A stretch of DNA of 64,000 nucleotides from Pontibacter rufus (GTDB lineage: Bacteria; Bacteroidota; Bacteroidia; Cytophagales; Hymenobacteraceae), in assembly GCF_015694705.1 (NCBI RefSeq), contig NZ_JADQDR010000008.1, forward strand, positions 227,905-291,904, written 5' to 3'. A model generated the notes under the pieces. That model made no database searches. It was not told where the DNA came from and saw only the letters and a program-made list of their open reading frames with translations. This document shows, in pieces, positions 27,501-36,174 of this stretch (positions are counted from its first letter, which is position 1; the number at the start of each line of letters is the position of its first letter). Position numbers and translations under genes: made by a program.

Positions 27501-29467
27501 TGGCCCTGGATGAATCGGTGTCGGTTGATTTGGAATTTCCAAGCGGCGTATCGCTGGATGGCAGCACAGTGAATCCAAACACTGTAAAGCTGTATACTAT
27601 TGCTTTGGGAGGCGGGGAAGAGGTGTCGGGTACTGCTGTCAACACAACAGGCGGCGGCGATGCTATCACGCTTTCTGCCACACTTAAGCCCAGCACCACC
27701 TATGAATTTCAGATAACGGATCAGGTGAAGGATATGAATGGCAATCCGATGGTTGCCTTCTCTTCCCGCTTTACAACCACCAGCAACACGCCTGAAACTC
27801 CTACTGATTTGGCGGGTGTGTCATTCACAGAAATAACCTTAATTGATAATGATTTTGGTGCACATGGGTTTACCAGCCTGGTAATAGGGCCCGACCACAG
27901 GCTGTATGCCACAACCTCTCAAGGGAAAATCGAGCGGTGGGATATCAACCCGGATGGCACCATTACAAACCATATTACCATCGCGCCTTTCGGTGACGAC
28001 AGGCGACTGCTGATAGGTTTGCGCTTTGACCCGGCAGCCACGGCTACTAATCTGGTAGCTTGGATCACGCATTCGGCACCGCAGTTTATGAATGCCCCCG
28101 ACTGGTCTGGCAAGGTTTCAAAAATCATCCTGAATACTCCTTTGGCGCCTCAGGTAATTGATTATGTTGTAAACCTGCCAAGGTCTTATAAAGATCATTC
28201 GACCAATGGTATCGATTTTGGCCCGGATGGTGCTTTATACTTTGTTCAGGGCAGTAACTCTGGTATGGGAGCTCCTGATGGTGCCTGGGGAAATAGACCC
28301 GAAAGGTTGCTGAATGCAGCAGTGCTTCGCCTGGATGTTAACAAAGCTGACCAGATGGGCTTGCCTATAGATGTTAAGACTGAAGAAGGCGGAACTTACA
28401 ATCCGTATGCAGCGGATGCCCCGCTTACCCTTTATGCCACAGGCGTCAGAAATGCTTACGACCTGGTATGGCATTCAAACGGGCAGCTGTATGTGGCTAC
28501 AAACGGCTCTGCAGCGGGTAGCAATACGCCTGCCCTTAACACTGGCTCAGTCTGGTCAAACGGGCAGCAGTATACCGGCCCCACAATAGAAGCTCTTTCT
28601 AACGTACGCGATACACAGGGCGATTTCCTGTTCAGAGTGCAGAAAGGCGGCTACTATGGCCATCCGAATGAATTGCGTCATGAGTACATTATGGGAGGCG
28701 GTAATCCAACTGAAAGAGAGGATCCGAATGAAGTGGTCTGGACGATTAATGGCGTAAACTATGGCTACCCGGTGGGTACACCTACAGAGCCCAACTATCG
28801 CGGGTGGGCGTATGACTTTGGCTTAAATATTTCGCCGAACGGCGCGATAGAGTACAAGAGCAATGCTTTTGACGGAGCATTGAAGGGTAAGCTGATGGTA
28901 TGCCGCTTTAGTGGTGGTGACGACATCATTGTGCTGGAACCAGGTGTTACAAACACAGACATCATCCGGGCAACAGAAGGCATTAAGGTTCCGGGGCTGC
29001 GCCGTCCGTTTTCTAACCCGCTGGACGTGATTGAGGATGTTTATACCGGTAACCTGTATTTGTCTGAATATTACGACGGCAACGGTGATGGCAGGCCACG
29101 CATTACGCTCTTAAAAGCAGATAAATCTGCTGTGTCAGCAACGCAGAGCATCTCCAATGCCTTAAAAGCTGCTGCTGTAGATACGGCAGTGGTGGCAGAT
29201 GGCTATGAAATGCGGGTTTGGCCGAACCCAAGCACAGGTGACCGGGTGCAGGTAGAATTGCACGGCTTCAGACCACACGAGGCAGTAAAGGTAATGATGT
29301 ATGACGTGGCAGGGCAGGAAGTGCAGTCCAGGAGCGTAGAAACTGATGGTACAGGCGCCGTGATAACAGAGTTGCCCGTACCAAACGGCACGATACAAGG
29401 TGTATACCTGGTGCGTGCGGCTTCGCCTTCGGGCAAGGCACAGGGCAAGCTGGTGGTTGTACGCTAG
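24503..29467 (+). CDS. Giant T9SS protein: malectin-like repeats plus sugar-dehydrogenase propeller
   Basis: A 1654-residue secreted protein. A long hydrophobic signal (about 26-48; Met12 at 24536 is an alternative start) is followed by a LamG-like domain (about 50-290), then malectin-like and BACON-like domains in alternation: malectin-like about 298-454, BACON-like 455-555, malectin-like 558-716, BACON-like 716-816, malectin-like 818-976. Next come a Big_5 Ig domain (about 983-1096), a glucose/sorbosone-dehydrogenase-like propeller (about 1103-1546, with DHSTNGIDFGPDGALYFVQG and YATGVRNAYDLVWHSNGQLY) and a T9SS tail (about 1567-1654). The propeller may oxidise sugars with PQQ or only bind; cofactor residues cannot be confirmed by eye. 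Malectin-like copies 1 and 2 share 260 identical bases. Confidence 0.85.
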   Translation: MERTILKHTLSMNLNFNLKVLLPVKHLFLSLFLLLLLLPLFNSPVSGAELPVHLDFNAGVPGTVADASGQGTGFEVVAPFSGARLSEDGAPSDASRPWYEPSRLSLTNGQLKITTNKGIAFQSNNNQLNVLSISADGSKGLVAEATLVRPYYGTSSQQAGVWVGLNDHTYIKLVVNGNRVELQREINDVSAGSGSTDQRQTSYLSGLNTQTVRLRLVVDAATGKAEGFYSTDGVNYKSTGAGYTEPWLSVYGTGLISSQVLCGVLSTHRNAGTPITYTFDDFSLSALVNTTTSELATQDVKINFQLASTFTPSGYTADAGQAYSSDRGYGWVDPVTGQPKDQTASMRERTGTEDVRLRTFAQMQATTNGQTPGSWEYALPNGVYNVTVSAGDPDYYDSKHQVNVEGVAAITGFVPTKTVKYRTGTVTVEVKDGKLTIDAAGGQNTKLNYVLVSPVPALAFSTDTLSYTVVQGGAVSPQSTELSANVGAPAVSLGKPAGADWLTLPAAALGTLTFGPENISTSLTPGTYRATVAASADGYTSDSLRITLTITAPPAPASKVNINFQLASTSTPSGYVGDAGLAFDVARGYGWVDPVTGQPKDQTASMRERTGTEDVRLRTFAQMQATTNGQTPGSWEYALPNGVYNVTVSAGDPDYYDSKHQVNVEGVAAITGFVPTKTVKYRTGTVTVEVKDGKLTIDAAGGQNTKLNYALISPSVQAVKELSFSPVSLDFTADKGVAVTGQTTKLSASTGTPAVSLSKSTGADWLTLPAAALGTLTFGPENINTNLTPGTYQATVTASATGYTSADLHITLTVTQPASAQDINVNFQLAGSATPEGYVAETGLAFDTFRGYGWVDPVTGQPKDQTASMRERTGTEDVRLRTLAQMQATTSGQTPGSWEYVLPSGTYNVTVSAGDPDYIDSKHQVNVEGVPAISGFVPSKQDKYRINTVTVEVKDGRLTIDATGGQNTKLNYVLVAQVPESELMRPRVTAVRPADDATDVALDESVSVDLEFPSGVSLDGSTVNPNTVKLYTIALGGGEEVSGTAVNTTGGGDAITLSATLKPSTTYEFQITDQVKDMNGNPMVAFSSRFTTTSNTPETPTDLAGVSFTEITLIDNDFGAHGFTSLVIGPDHRLYATTSQGKIERWDINPDGTITNHITIAPFGDDRRLLIGLRFDPAATATNLVAWITHSAPQFMNAPDWSGKVSKIILNTPLAPQVIDYVVNLPRSYKDHSTNGIDFGPDGALYFVQGSNSGMGAPDGAWGNRPERLLNAAVLRLDVNKADQMGLPIDVKTEEGGTYNPYAADAPLTLYATGVRNAYDLVWHSNGQLYVATNGSAAGSNTPALNTGSVWSNGQQYTGPTIEALSNVRDTQGDFLFRVQKGGYYGHPNELRHEYIMGGGNPTEREDPNEVVWTINGVNYGYPVGTPTEPNYRGWAYDFGLNISPNGAIEYKSNAFDGALKGKLMVCRFSGGDDIIVLEPGVTNTDIIRATEGIKVPGLRRPFSNPLDVIEDVYTGNLYLSEYYDGNGDGRPRITLLKADKSAVSATQSISNALKAAAVDTAVVADGYEMRVWPNPSTGDRVQVELHGFRPHEAVKVMMYDVAGQEVQSRSVETDGTGAVITELPVPNGTIQGVYLVRAASPSGKAQGKLVVVR
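25574..25833 (+). repeat. Intragenic direct repeat, copy 1
   Basis: 260 bases identical, by reading, to 26354-26613 at an offset of exactly 780 bases (260 codons). It covers the C-terminal two thirds of malectin-like domain 1 in the 1654-aa protein. Flanking sequence still matches with scattered differences. Confidence 0.9.
26354..26613 (+). repeat. Intragenic direct repeat, copy 2
   Basis: Second copy of the 260-base identical block, in malectin-like domain 2 of the 1654-aa protein. Domain 3 (from about 26955) is clearly related but has diverged, so copies 1 and 2 were duplicated or converted recently. Confidence 0.9.
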
Positions 29468-29481
29468 TACCTGTTTCAAAT

Positions 29482-29522
29482 AAAACGAAGAAGGGCCGGT
29501 TATGCTGGCCCTTCTTCGTTTT
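29482..29522 (+). terminator. Strong rho-independent terminator
   Basis: A 16-base perfect stem (29482-29497 with 29507-29522) with a GGGCC core and a nine-base loop, ending in TTTTT. It starts 15 bases after the stop of the 1654-aa gene. Confidence 0.9.
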
Positions 29523-29717
29523 TAGGCTGGAATGGTCGTACGCTTAATACAACTAGGGCAGCAAGTATAGATTATCTTCCTGCAATGCAGCTTACAAGGT
29601 TGGTGGCGAACTGAATCAGGCCGGAGCGTGTTCAGCAGGAAGGTTCTTTGTGTATTTACCACATCACTGTTCCAGGTAAGGTGCATGAGGCCAGTCTAGG
29701 AGAAGTAAAGCTGCACC

Positions 29718-30890
29718 ATGTCTTACACAAGTATAAATAAGCATTTAAAGAAGTTAACACAACGTGTGCCGGCTGCCCGCATAAGCCGTAAGGTATGGCC
29801 GGGACTGCTGGTGGTACTGACCGGCATATTTCTGGCCGGTGCCACGCAGCCTGAAGCTGACATACAACCTATTGTGCTTCGTGCAGAGCCTTTGCCGTTT
29901 ACGCCAAAGGAATTTTATATTGCAACCGTAATAGACGAGCGCAAAGATCCTGCTGCCATAGCTTATCTTTTGCCCGAAGCCAGTACTACGGCGAAACCCG
30001 CTGCGCGGCCTGTTGATTTGCAGGGAGGTGGCTTGAAGGCCATCCGGCAGTATATACAAAAAAGCATGCCGGCCAACACGAAGCTGCGCCCCATAACCAT
30101 ACGCCTGAAAGAATGCCGCGTAACAGAAACACCCGGTGATAAGGGCCGTGTGCAGGGACATGTGGCGGTGGCTATGGGGTTCGAGTTGCAGCAGCAGGGC
30201 GAAGAAGAGCCGGTGCAGTTGCTGACTTATAAGGGAGGCGCTAAGTATAACCGGCCAGCAAATCAGCTGTCCGTAGTGGAGCCGGTGCTCCGGCAGTCGC
30301 TGGCCGATGCATTAACATACTTAAACACCTGGATGAACCAGGAAGCCGGCCGCAATCCGAAGCTGGCCAAAAGTTTAACCGTGTCGGTAAAAGATTATAC
30401 CCGCAATGCAGATGATGATACGGTATTTTATGCTGTAAGCCGGCCGTTGGTATGGGATGACTTCCGTGCCAGCCCCAATACAACAAGCCACTTTGCCGCC
30501 TCTGTTTTCCCGGGCTTTGCCTACGAGGGCCAGGCTGAAGTTGAAGACGGTATTATTAAGCTTGATATTACCATGAAAGTATACGTACTGCGGAGTTCAT
30601 CGTGGGTAAAGGCAGCGGCCCGCAATTCTTACAGCCTGAACCACGAGCAGCGGCATTTTGACATCGTAAAACTGGTGGCCGAGCGCTTTAAGCAGAAAAT
30701 GAAACCTGAGAATCTTACCCTGGAAGATTACAACAGCATCATGCAATACCAGTACATTGAATCGTTCCGGGAGATGAACCACCTGCAGGAGCAGTATGAC
30801 GGTGAAACCCGCCATGGTATTGATGAGGCCGCCCAGCAACAATGGAACAATCGTATAGATAAAGAACTGCGCTCCTTCGGCATCAAATAA
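29718..30890 (+). CDS. DUF922-family secreted protein with HExxH motif
   Basis: A 390-residue protein with an N-terminal membrane or signal segment (about 25-42, PGLLVVLTGIFLAGA). The C-terminal half (about 225-390) matches DUF922: it opens with PLVWDDFRASPNTTSHFAA and includes SLNHEQRHFDIVKLVAERF, where His-Glu-Gln-Arg-His is an HExxH zinc-protease-like motif. The N-terminal half (about 55-200) is not recognised. A metal-dependent peptidase role is plausible from the motif but unproven for the family. The gene stands alone on the plus strand after a terminator. Confidence 0.75.
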   Translation: MSYTSINKHLKKLTQRVPAARISRKVWPGLLVVLTGIFLAGATQPEADIQPIVLRAEPLPFTPKEFYIATVIDERKDPAAIAYLLPEASTTAKPAARPVDLQGGGLKAIRQYIQKSMPANTKLRPITIRLKECRVTETPGDKGRVQGHVAVAMGFELQQQGEEEPVQLLTYKGGAKYNRPANQLSVVEPVLRQSLADALTYLNTWMNQEAGRNPKLAKSLTVSVKDYTRNADDDTVFYAVSRPLVWDDFRASPNTTSHFAASVFPGFAYEGQAEVEDGIIKLDITMKVYVLRSSSWVKAAARNSYSLNHEQRHFDIVKLVAERFKQKMKPENLTLEDYNSIMQYQYIESFREMNHLQEQYDGETRHGIDEAAQQQWNNRIDKELRSFGIK

Positions 30891-30981
30891 TAAAATTTTA
30901 CTGATGGTTTTCCGGCTATCCTTTCCGGGCAGGTATAAATTTTGTGCTTGCGGTCCGGTTACTATTCCATAATTTGGCGCC

Positions 30982-31440
30982 ATGTATACACGGGAACAGG
31001 CCTCACAGCTCCGGCAGGCTTTCTGGACAACTTTCGGGCAGTACATTGCGCCACTGCTTTCTGCGGAAGGCCTGAAAACGAACTGGCTAAATTACCGGAC
31101 AGGGGTAAAGTATGTGAACTTCAGGATGCACGCCGGTAAAAACACAGCTTCCATCGCCATCGAACTGACACACCCCGACATTGAATTGCAGCAGCTTTTT
31201 TTCGAACAGTTTGAGGAGCTCAGAAATGTGCTGCACAGTTGCCTGGGCGAAGAGTGGGAGTGGCTTTTGCACGTAACCAACGACGAAGGCAGGGTTATCA
31301 GTAAGATCTATAAGGAGATAGCAGCTGTCAATGTTTTTGACCGGAACGACTGGCCGGCACTCATTTCTTTCTTTAAACCGCGCATTATTGCCCTGGATGC
31401 GTTCTGGAGCGATGCCAGGTACACGTTTGAGGCACTGTAA
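30982..31440 (+). CDS. DUF4268 domain-containing protein
   Basis: A 152-residue cytoplasmic protein that is nearly all DUF4268, recognised from FWTTFGQYIAP near the start, NWLNYRTGVKYVNFRM and the C-terminal FFKPRIIALDAFW. DUF4268 is found alone, as here, and at the end of some restriction- or nuclease-linked proteins. Its function is not established. No restriction gene is adjacent. Confidence 0.75.
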   Translation: MYTREQASQLRQAFWTTFGQYIAPLLSAEGLKTNWLNYRTGVKYVNFRMHAGKNTASIAIELTHPDIELQQLFFEQFEELRNVLHSCLGEEWEWLLHVTNDEGRVISKIYKEIAAVNVFDRNDWPALISFFKPRIIALDAFWSDARYTFEAL

Positions 31441-31675
31441 CTAAGCGTTCTTTTTCGGATAGTTTACCTGTGCCTGCTGTGCACGGCAGCAGACTGGAGT
31501 TTATACTTAGCTTCGATTTTCCGGTTGGGTGCATGCTTATACTTTCAGGCCAGCGCCAGTATGCAGAATGCATTCAGCCTCATCGGAGCAGCCTTGCCGG
31601 GCAAACGCTCAAAAGCAAAAGCCGCCCCGACAGAGCTGTCAGGGTGGCTTAAGTATGAAAATGTGTTCCTAAAGT

Positions 31676-32356
31676 TTAATGATGCTGCCGCTGCAGCGAA
31701 GCAATTTCCTTGTTGAGCTCTTCTACACGGTTCATCTCTGTCTGAAGTTCTCTTTTAAGCTTCAGCTCTTTTTCGCGGTAGGTTTTTTTGCACTCGTTCA
31801 GTTCCTGTTCCATCTCATCGGCAGCACGTTGCTTTGCATCTGTTACCTGCTTGCTTCTCCTGTAAATTGCCATTATCACGGCCAGCAATACCAGCAGCGC
31901 CAGGATAATAATAGCCGATAAAAGCACGTACAGCTGCTTTGGCATATCGAGGCCCAGCACCGAAATGTTGGCAATAGCACTGGCGCTTTTCTGCACTTCC
32001 TGCTCTTTCTGCGCATTCTCTGCTTTTAAAACCTGCAGTTGCTTTTGCTGCTGTGCAATGGTTGCCTGCGCCTCTGCCAGATCCTGCCGCGTTTCCTTGC
32101 TTCCATCCAGCAGTTTCTTTTCGCTTTGCTCCATGGTGCGCTGCACGTTTTCCCAGAAAGCATCCAGCTCCCTTACGTTCACAACTTTATACGCCTCTCC
32201 TTTCTCCCGGTAAGAGTTAGAATTATCCTTAAGTTTATTAAACTGGCTGGCCAACCCATTGGAGGCAGGTGCAGCCGCTGTTTTTTTGGTTCCCTGGGCC
32301 ATGGCGCCAGCGGAAAACAAAACGAGCAACAGGGGTAGAAAAAATGCCTTCATCAT
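31676..32356 (-). CDS. Coiled-coil single-pass membrane protein
   Basis: A 226-residue protein: signal peptide (1-20, ending GAMAQ), a periplasmic part with a long coiled coil (about 70-125, rich in Q, E and K), one membrane helix (about 140-165, YVLLSAIIILALLVLLAVIM), then a cytoplasmic coiled coil (about 170-222). I believe relatives in Cytophagales are often labelled tRNA (guanine-N1)-methyltransferase in databases; nothing in this sequence supports that name. A structural or scaffold role is only inferred from the coils. Confidence 0.7.
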   Translation of the reverse strand: MMKAFFLPLLLVLFSAGAMAQGTKKTAAAPASNGLASQFNKLKDNSNSYREKGEAYKVVNVRELDAFWENVQRTMEQSEKKLLDGSKETRQDLAEAQATIAQQQKQLQVLKAENAQKEQEVQKSASAIANISVLGLDMPKQLYVLLSAIIILALLVLLAVIMAIYRRSKQVTDAKQRAADEMEQELNECKKTYREKELKLKRELQTEMNRVEELNKEIASLQRQHH

Positions 32357-32866
32357 GTTTAAATTTAGTACTTCAATCCTGATTTTGCAAATAAAACAGC
32401 TGCTGCAGCAATTATACGCCTGGCTTATACGGGATTAACCTACTCAGGCGAAATGATTTGGCCACAGGGCTTGAACATACTTTATACTTAACAACGCCTT
32501 GTATCTGCTTGCTGGGTGCTGTAAATCAAAGAGAGAGCAGGCAGCTTAAAGTATTACTGGTATAACGTGTGCATCCGAATCTCCTCAAATAACTCACTTC
32601 GTACGGCTTTATTGCAGTTCTGGCGATAAAAAACGGGGCAAGCGGCAGCTTGTGCCATCAGGCAGCCTAATCCTTGCCGGATTCATAATAACAAAGGCCT
32701 TCGCTGATGTCTTTGTCTTTGGGCGGTGTGGGATGGCTTGCTGTTTAACATGCCCGGCGCGGATGCAGCGCTACCATTGCTTTTTATACTATTTACCTCA
32801 GACATAATTTTTTACGGCAGATCAGGTCTTGCTGCACGTTTTTAAGCAATTTCTTGTTTATCGGGT
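32357..32866. other. Divergent intergenic region
   Basis: 510 bases between the coiled-coil protein gene (minus) and the MpaB-like gene (plus). No gene, hairpin or repeat stands out beyond several TATACTT words. It presumably contains both promoters. Confidence 0.5.
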
Positions 32867-33631
32867 ATGGAATTTTTTGTAGAAAGAGGCTCAGTTGTGA
32901 GGCAGATCTGGGGAAAGGGAGATACCATCCTGTTTATCTTTGCAGGCGCCTCTGCTGAATTTGCCCTCAACAAAGCCGTAGATTGGTTATACTTTACAGG
33001 GCGTCTTCCCGCCGATCCGCTCGGTAGGCTGTTCTCTACGGTAGCCTATGCGCGGCAGATTGTTTTTTCTGAGCTGGCGGAAGCCCATCAGGCGATTGAT
33101 AAAATGACGGCCATACATGCAGGCGTAGAGGCAAAGCGGGGTGCATCCATACCTGACTGGGCTTACCGCGACGTGCTCTTTATGCTTATCGACTACTCCA
33201 TTCGTTCGTTTGAGGTACTGGAGCGCCAACTTACAGAGGCAGAAAAAGCAGAAGTATTTGAGGTATTTAACCGTGTTGGCAACCGCATGGGCATCAAAGG
33301 CTTGCCTGATAATTACCGGGATTGGCTGCTGATGCGGGAAGATCACCTGCGGGAAAACCTGGAGCGGAGCTGGCATTCTGATGATTTGTACAGGCAATAC
33401 CGCAAACATCTGGGTTGGGTGAGGTATAGACTGCTGCTGGAGGCACAAGTGCTGGTAGTACCGCAGCAGGTAAACCGGCTCCTGAAGTTAGGACAGTTCT
33501 CGCTGCTGCAGCCGGTGTTGCTCTTGTATAAATTCAGCCGGAAGCTGCGCCTGGAGTGGCTCCTGAAAGCGGTTGTGCTGCCCCCGGCTTACAAATCCGA
33601 AATTAAGGCCCTGGACAGCATGCCGTCCTGA
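32867..33631 (+). CDS. MpaB/DUF2236-family putative oxygenase
   Basis: A 254-residue protein of the DUF2236 (ER-bound oxygenase MpaB / latex-clearing protein-like) family. The N-terminal family pattern is visible in FAGASAEFALNKAVDWLYFTGRLPADPLGRL and in the segment that follows (FSTVAYARQIVFSELAEAH). Characterised relatives are b-type haem oxygenases, but bacterial members of this short form have no proven reaction. No signal peptide is seen. It is followed 69 bases later by the Mut7-C gene on the same strand. Confidence 0.7.
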   Translation: MEFFVERGSVVRQIWGKGDTILFIFAGASAEFALNKAVDWLYFTGRLPADPLGRLFSTVAYARQIVFSELAEAHQAIDKMTAIHAGVEAKRGASIPDWAYRDVLFMLIDYSIRSFEVLERQLTEAEKAEVFEVFNRVGNRMGIKGLPDNYRDWLLMREDHLRENLERSWHSDDLYRQYRKHLGWVRYRLLLEAQVLVVPQQVNRLLKLGQFSLLQPVLLLYKFSRKLRLEWLLKAVVLPPAYKSEIKALDSMPS

Positions 33632-33700
33632 GGCAACAGCCCGATGGCTATGTATAGCTTTAATAAAGTATAGATACAAGTATAAACAAGGCAAGGCGAC

Positions 33701-34444
33701 ATGCTGCATCAGGCTGATTTTCTTTTCCATGGCGCACTCAACGATTTTTTGCCACAAACGAGCAGACATACCCTGCTGCGTTATACTTTCCGCGATGCGC
33801 CTGCGGTAAAAGATGCCATCGAAGCTATAGGTGTGCCGCACCCGGAGGTAGAAGTGGCGCTGGTTAATGACGTGCCGGTAACTTTGCTGCACCCCTTGCG
33901 CCCGCATGATCAGGTAGCGTTGTTTCCGGCTGGCCCTGAGTATACCTGGCCGGCGGGGTATGCCTTAAAGGCCAGAACGCCTCCGGAGATTAAATTTGTG
34001 CTGGATGTACACCTTGGCAAACTGGCCAGATTGCTGCGGATGCTGGGTTTTGATACCTGTTACGAGAACCATTACGCAGATAAAACGATTGCCCGCATTG
34101 CCGAGCAGGACAACCGCATGGTGCTGACCCGCGACGTTGGCCTGCTCAAGCAAAAAATAATTGAATGGGGCCACTGGCTGCGATCGCAGCAACCCGGAGA
34201 GCAGTTGGCAGAAGTGATACATTACTATGAACTGGCGGGGAAGTTCAGGCCCTTTGAGCGGTGCATGGCCTGCAACGGAAAAATAACGCAAGTATCCAAA
34301 GCAGCCATTCTGGACAAACTGCCTCCGAAAACAAAAATGTATTTTAATGAATTCTTTCAGTGCCTCTGCTGTAAACGCATCTACTGGAAAGGCTCGCATT
34401 ACGAACGGATGCAGCAGTTTGTGGTGCAGCTTCAACAGCAATGA
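33701..34444 (+). CDS. Mut7-C RNase-domain protein with ubiquitin-like N-terminus
   Basis: A 247-residue cytoplasmic protein. The N-terminal part (about 1-88) has a ubiquitin/ThiS-like fold pattern (Mut7-C ubiquitin). The C-terminal part (about 98-245) is the Mut7-C PIN-like RNase domain, starting FVLDVHLGKLARLLRMLGFDT and containing MVLTRDVGLL. A zinc-ribbon follows: Cys-x2-Cys in RCMACNGK and Cys-x-Cys-Cys in FQCLCCKRIYWKGSH. The RNase activity is predicted from the PIN fold; substrate is not known. Confidence 0.85.
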   Translation: MLHQADFLFHGALNDFLPQTSRHTLLRYTFRDAPAVKDAIEAIGVPHPEVEVALVNDVPVTLLHPLRPHDQVALFPAGPEYTWPAGYALKARTPPEIKFVLDVHLGKLARLLRMLGFDTCYENHYADKTIARIAEQDNRMVLTRDVGLLKQKIIEWGHWLRSQQPGEQLAEVIHYYELAGKFRPFERCMACNGKITQVSKAAILDKLPPKTKMYFNEFFQCLCCKRIYWKGSHYERMQQFVVQLQQQ

Positions 34445-34473
34445 TAATTGTTGCCTTACACCTGATATTGCTA

Positions 34474-34509
34474 AAAATCCCTCCTACTGTATTCTGCAGG
34501 AGGGATTTT
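34474..34509. terminator. Bidirectional terminator between Mut7-C gene and mqo
   Basis: AAAATCCCTCCT (34474-34485) pairs with AGGAGGGATTTT (34498-34509) around a 12-base loop. Placed between convergent genes, with A- and T-runs on both sides, it can end transcripts from either side. Confidence 0.88.
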
Positions 34510-34647
34510 CTTAAAGAGGTAAAGTATGATTGATGCTCTTTTTGTCACCTTAAAAATATCCTGTGGTGATAAGCAGGTAGTCTGCAAAAACCTTTCAGGT
34601 TAGCAGAACGGCTAAACCAGCGCCATACCTGATCTGTGGCTTTGTAT

Positions 34648-36174
34648 TTATGCCTTATCAGCAAAGTTAAAGTGTTTCAGGCCCAGGGTTTCGCTGGTGT
34701 ACGCCCGTATTTCGTCGCAGAGCATGGGGTTGCCAGCCAGCGACTGCCCATAAGACGGTATCATCTCCTTTAATTTTTGCTGCCATTCCGGTGTGTTTAC
34801 ACGCTCCTTAAAGCAGCGCTGCAGGAGGCCTAGCATAATGGAAACAGATGTAGATGCGCCCGGCGATGCGCCCAGCAGGGCAGACATGGTGCCATCCGCA
34901 GAACTGACTACTTCGGTGCCAAACTCCAGAACGCCACCCTCCTTTGGATCTTCCTTGATAATTTGCACACGCTGCCCGGCCACCTCCAGCTTCCAGTCCG
35001 CTTTCACCGCTTTGGGCACAAACACCCGCAATGCTTCCATACGGTCGTCGGCTGATTGGCGCACCTGGTCAATAAGGTATTTGGTTAGCTTTAGATTATC
35101 CAGCCCGGCTTCGATCATCGGCACAATATTGCTGAACTTAATCGACCGTGGCAGGTCGAGGAGAGAGCCTTTTTTTAGGAATTTTGTGGAAAAGCCTGCA
35201 TAGGGGCCGAACAAAAGAGCCTTTTCGCCGCCTATAACCCGGCTGTCGAGGTGCGGCACGGACATAGGAGGTGAGCCAACAGAAGCCAGGCCGTATACTT
35301 TGGCCTGGTGCTGCGCAACAACGGCCGGGTTCTGGCAGATCAGCCACTGGCCGCTCACCGGAAATCCGCCAAAGCCTTCAGCTTCCGGAATACCGGTTTT
35401 AAGGAGCAGCGGCAGTGCACCGCCACCAGCCCCAATGAATACAAACTTAGCATAAGCCTTTCTTTTCCGGCCTGTAGACAGGTCTTTTACTTTAATGCGC
35501 CACCTGCCATCCGGCTCCTGGCGCAGTTTGCGTACTTCGTGGTGCAGGTGCAGCGTCACGCCGTCCTTCTCCTTTAGCTGGTCGAACAGCTGCCGGGTGA
35601 GTGCGCCAAAGTTTACATCGGTGCCCAGCGCCATACGGGTGGCAGCAACTTTTTCAGATTTGTCGCGGCCTTTCATCACTAGGGGCATCCATGCTGTCAG
35701 CTGTTCAGGGTCTTCGGAATATTCCATCCCTCTGAACAGCGGCGACTTTATCATGGCATCGTGCCGCTTGCGCAGGAAATTTACGTTTTCGGCGCCTAGT
35801 ACAAAGCTCATGTGCGGAATGCTGTTGATAAAAGCATGCGGTTCACTCAGAAAGCCCTGCTGCACCAGGTGTGCCCAGAACTGCCGCGAAACCTCAAAAG
35901 AATCCGCAATTTTAACCGCTTTGGAAATATCGATGGAGCCATCGGGGCGCTCGGGCGTGTAGTTGAGTTCGCAGAAGGCAGAGTGGCCGGTTCCGGCATT
36001 GTTCCAGGCATCCGTACTCTCTGCAGCCACGGTATCCAGGCGTTCAAAAATCTCAATCGATAAGTCTGGCTGTAGCTTTTTCAGCAATACGCCCAGGGTG
36101 GCGCTCATAATTCCGGCACCAACCAATATTATATCAGGGTTTGTTTCCGCAGGGTTATGTCTTGTCTTCATCAT
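34648..36174 (-). CDS. mqo: Malate:quinone oxidoreductase
   Basis: A 508-residue FAD-dependent membrane-associated enzyme that oxidises malate to oxaloacetate and passes electrons to quinone, serving the TCA cycle and respiratory chain. The N-terminal dinucleotide motif is in IILVGAGIMSATLGVLL (about 14-30), followed by the family stretch AWNNAGTGHSAFCELNYTP (about 55-75). GGEKALLFGPYAGFSTKFL and the end segment, with SYGQSLAGNP, also match. Length is normal (about 500). The gene is monocistronic. Confidence 0.95.
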   Translation of the reverse strand: MMKTRHNPAETNPDIILVGAGIMSATLGVLLKKLQPDLSIEIFERLDTVAAESTDAWNNAGTGHSAFCELNYTPERPDGSIDISKAVKIADSFEVSRQFWAHLVQQGFLSEPHAFINSIPHMSFVLGAENVNFLRKRHDAMIKSPLFRGMEYSEDPEQLTAWMPLVMKGRDKSEKVAATRMALGTDVNFGALTRQLFDQLKEKDGVTLHLHHEVRKLRQEPDGRWRIKVKDLSTGRKRKAYAKFVFIGAGGGALPLLLKTGIPEAEGFGGFPVSGQWLICQNPAVVAQHQAKVYGLASVGSPPMSVPHLDSRVIGGEKALLFGPYAGFSTKFLKKGSLLDLPRSIKFSNIVPMIEAGLDNLKLTKYLIDQVRQSADDRMEALRVFVPKAVKADWKLEVAGQRVQIIKEDPKEGGVLEFGTEVVSSADGTMSALLGASPGASTSVSIMLGLLQRCFKERVNTPEWQQKLKEMIPSYGQSLAGNPMLCDEIRAYTSETLGLKHFNFADKA

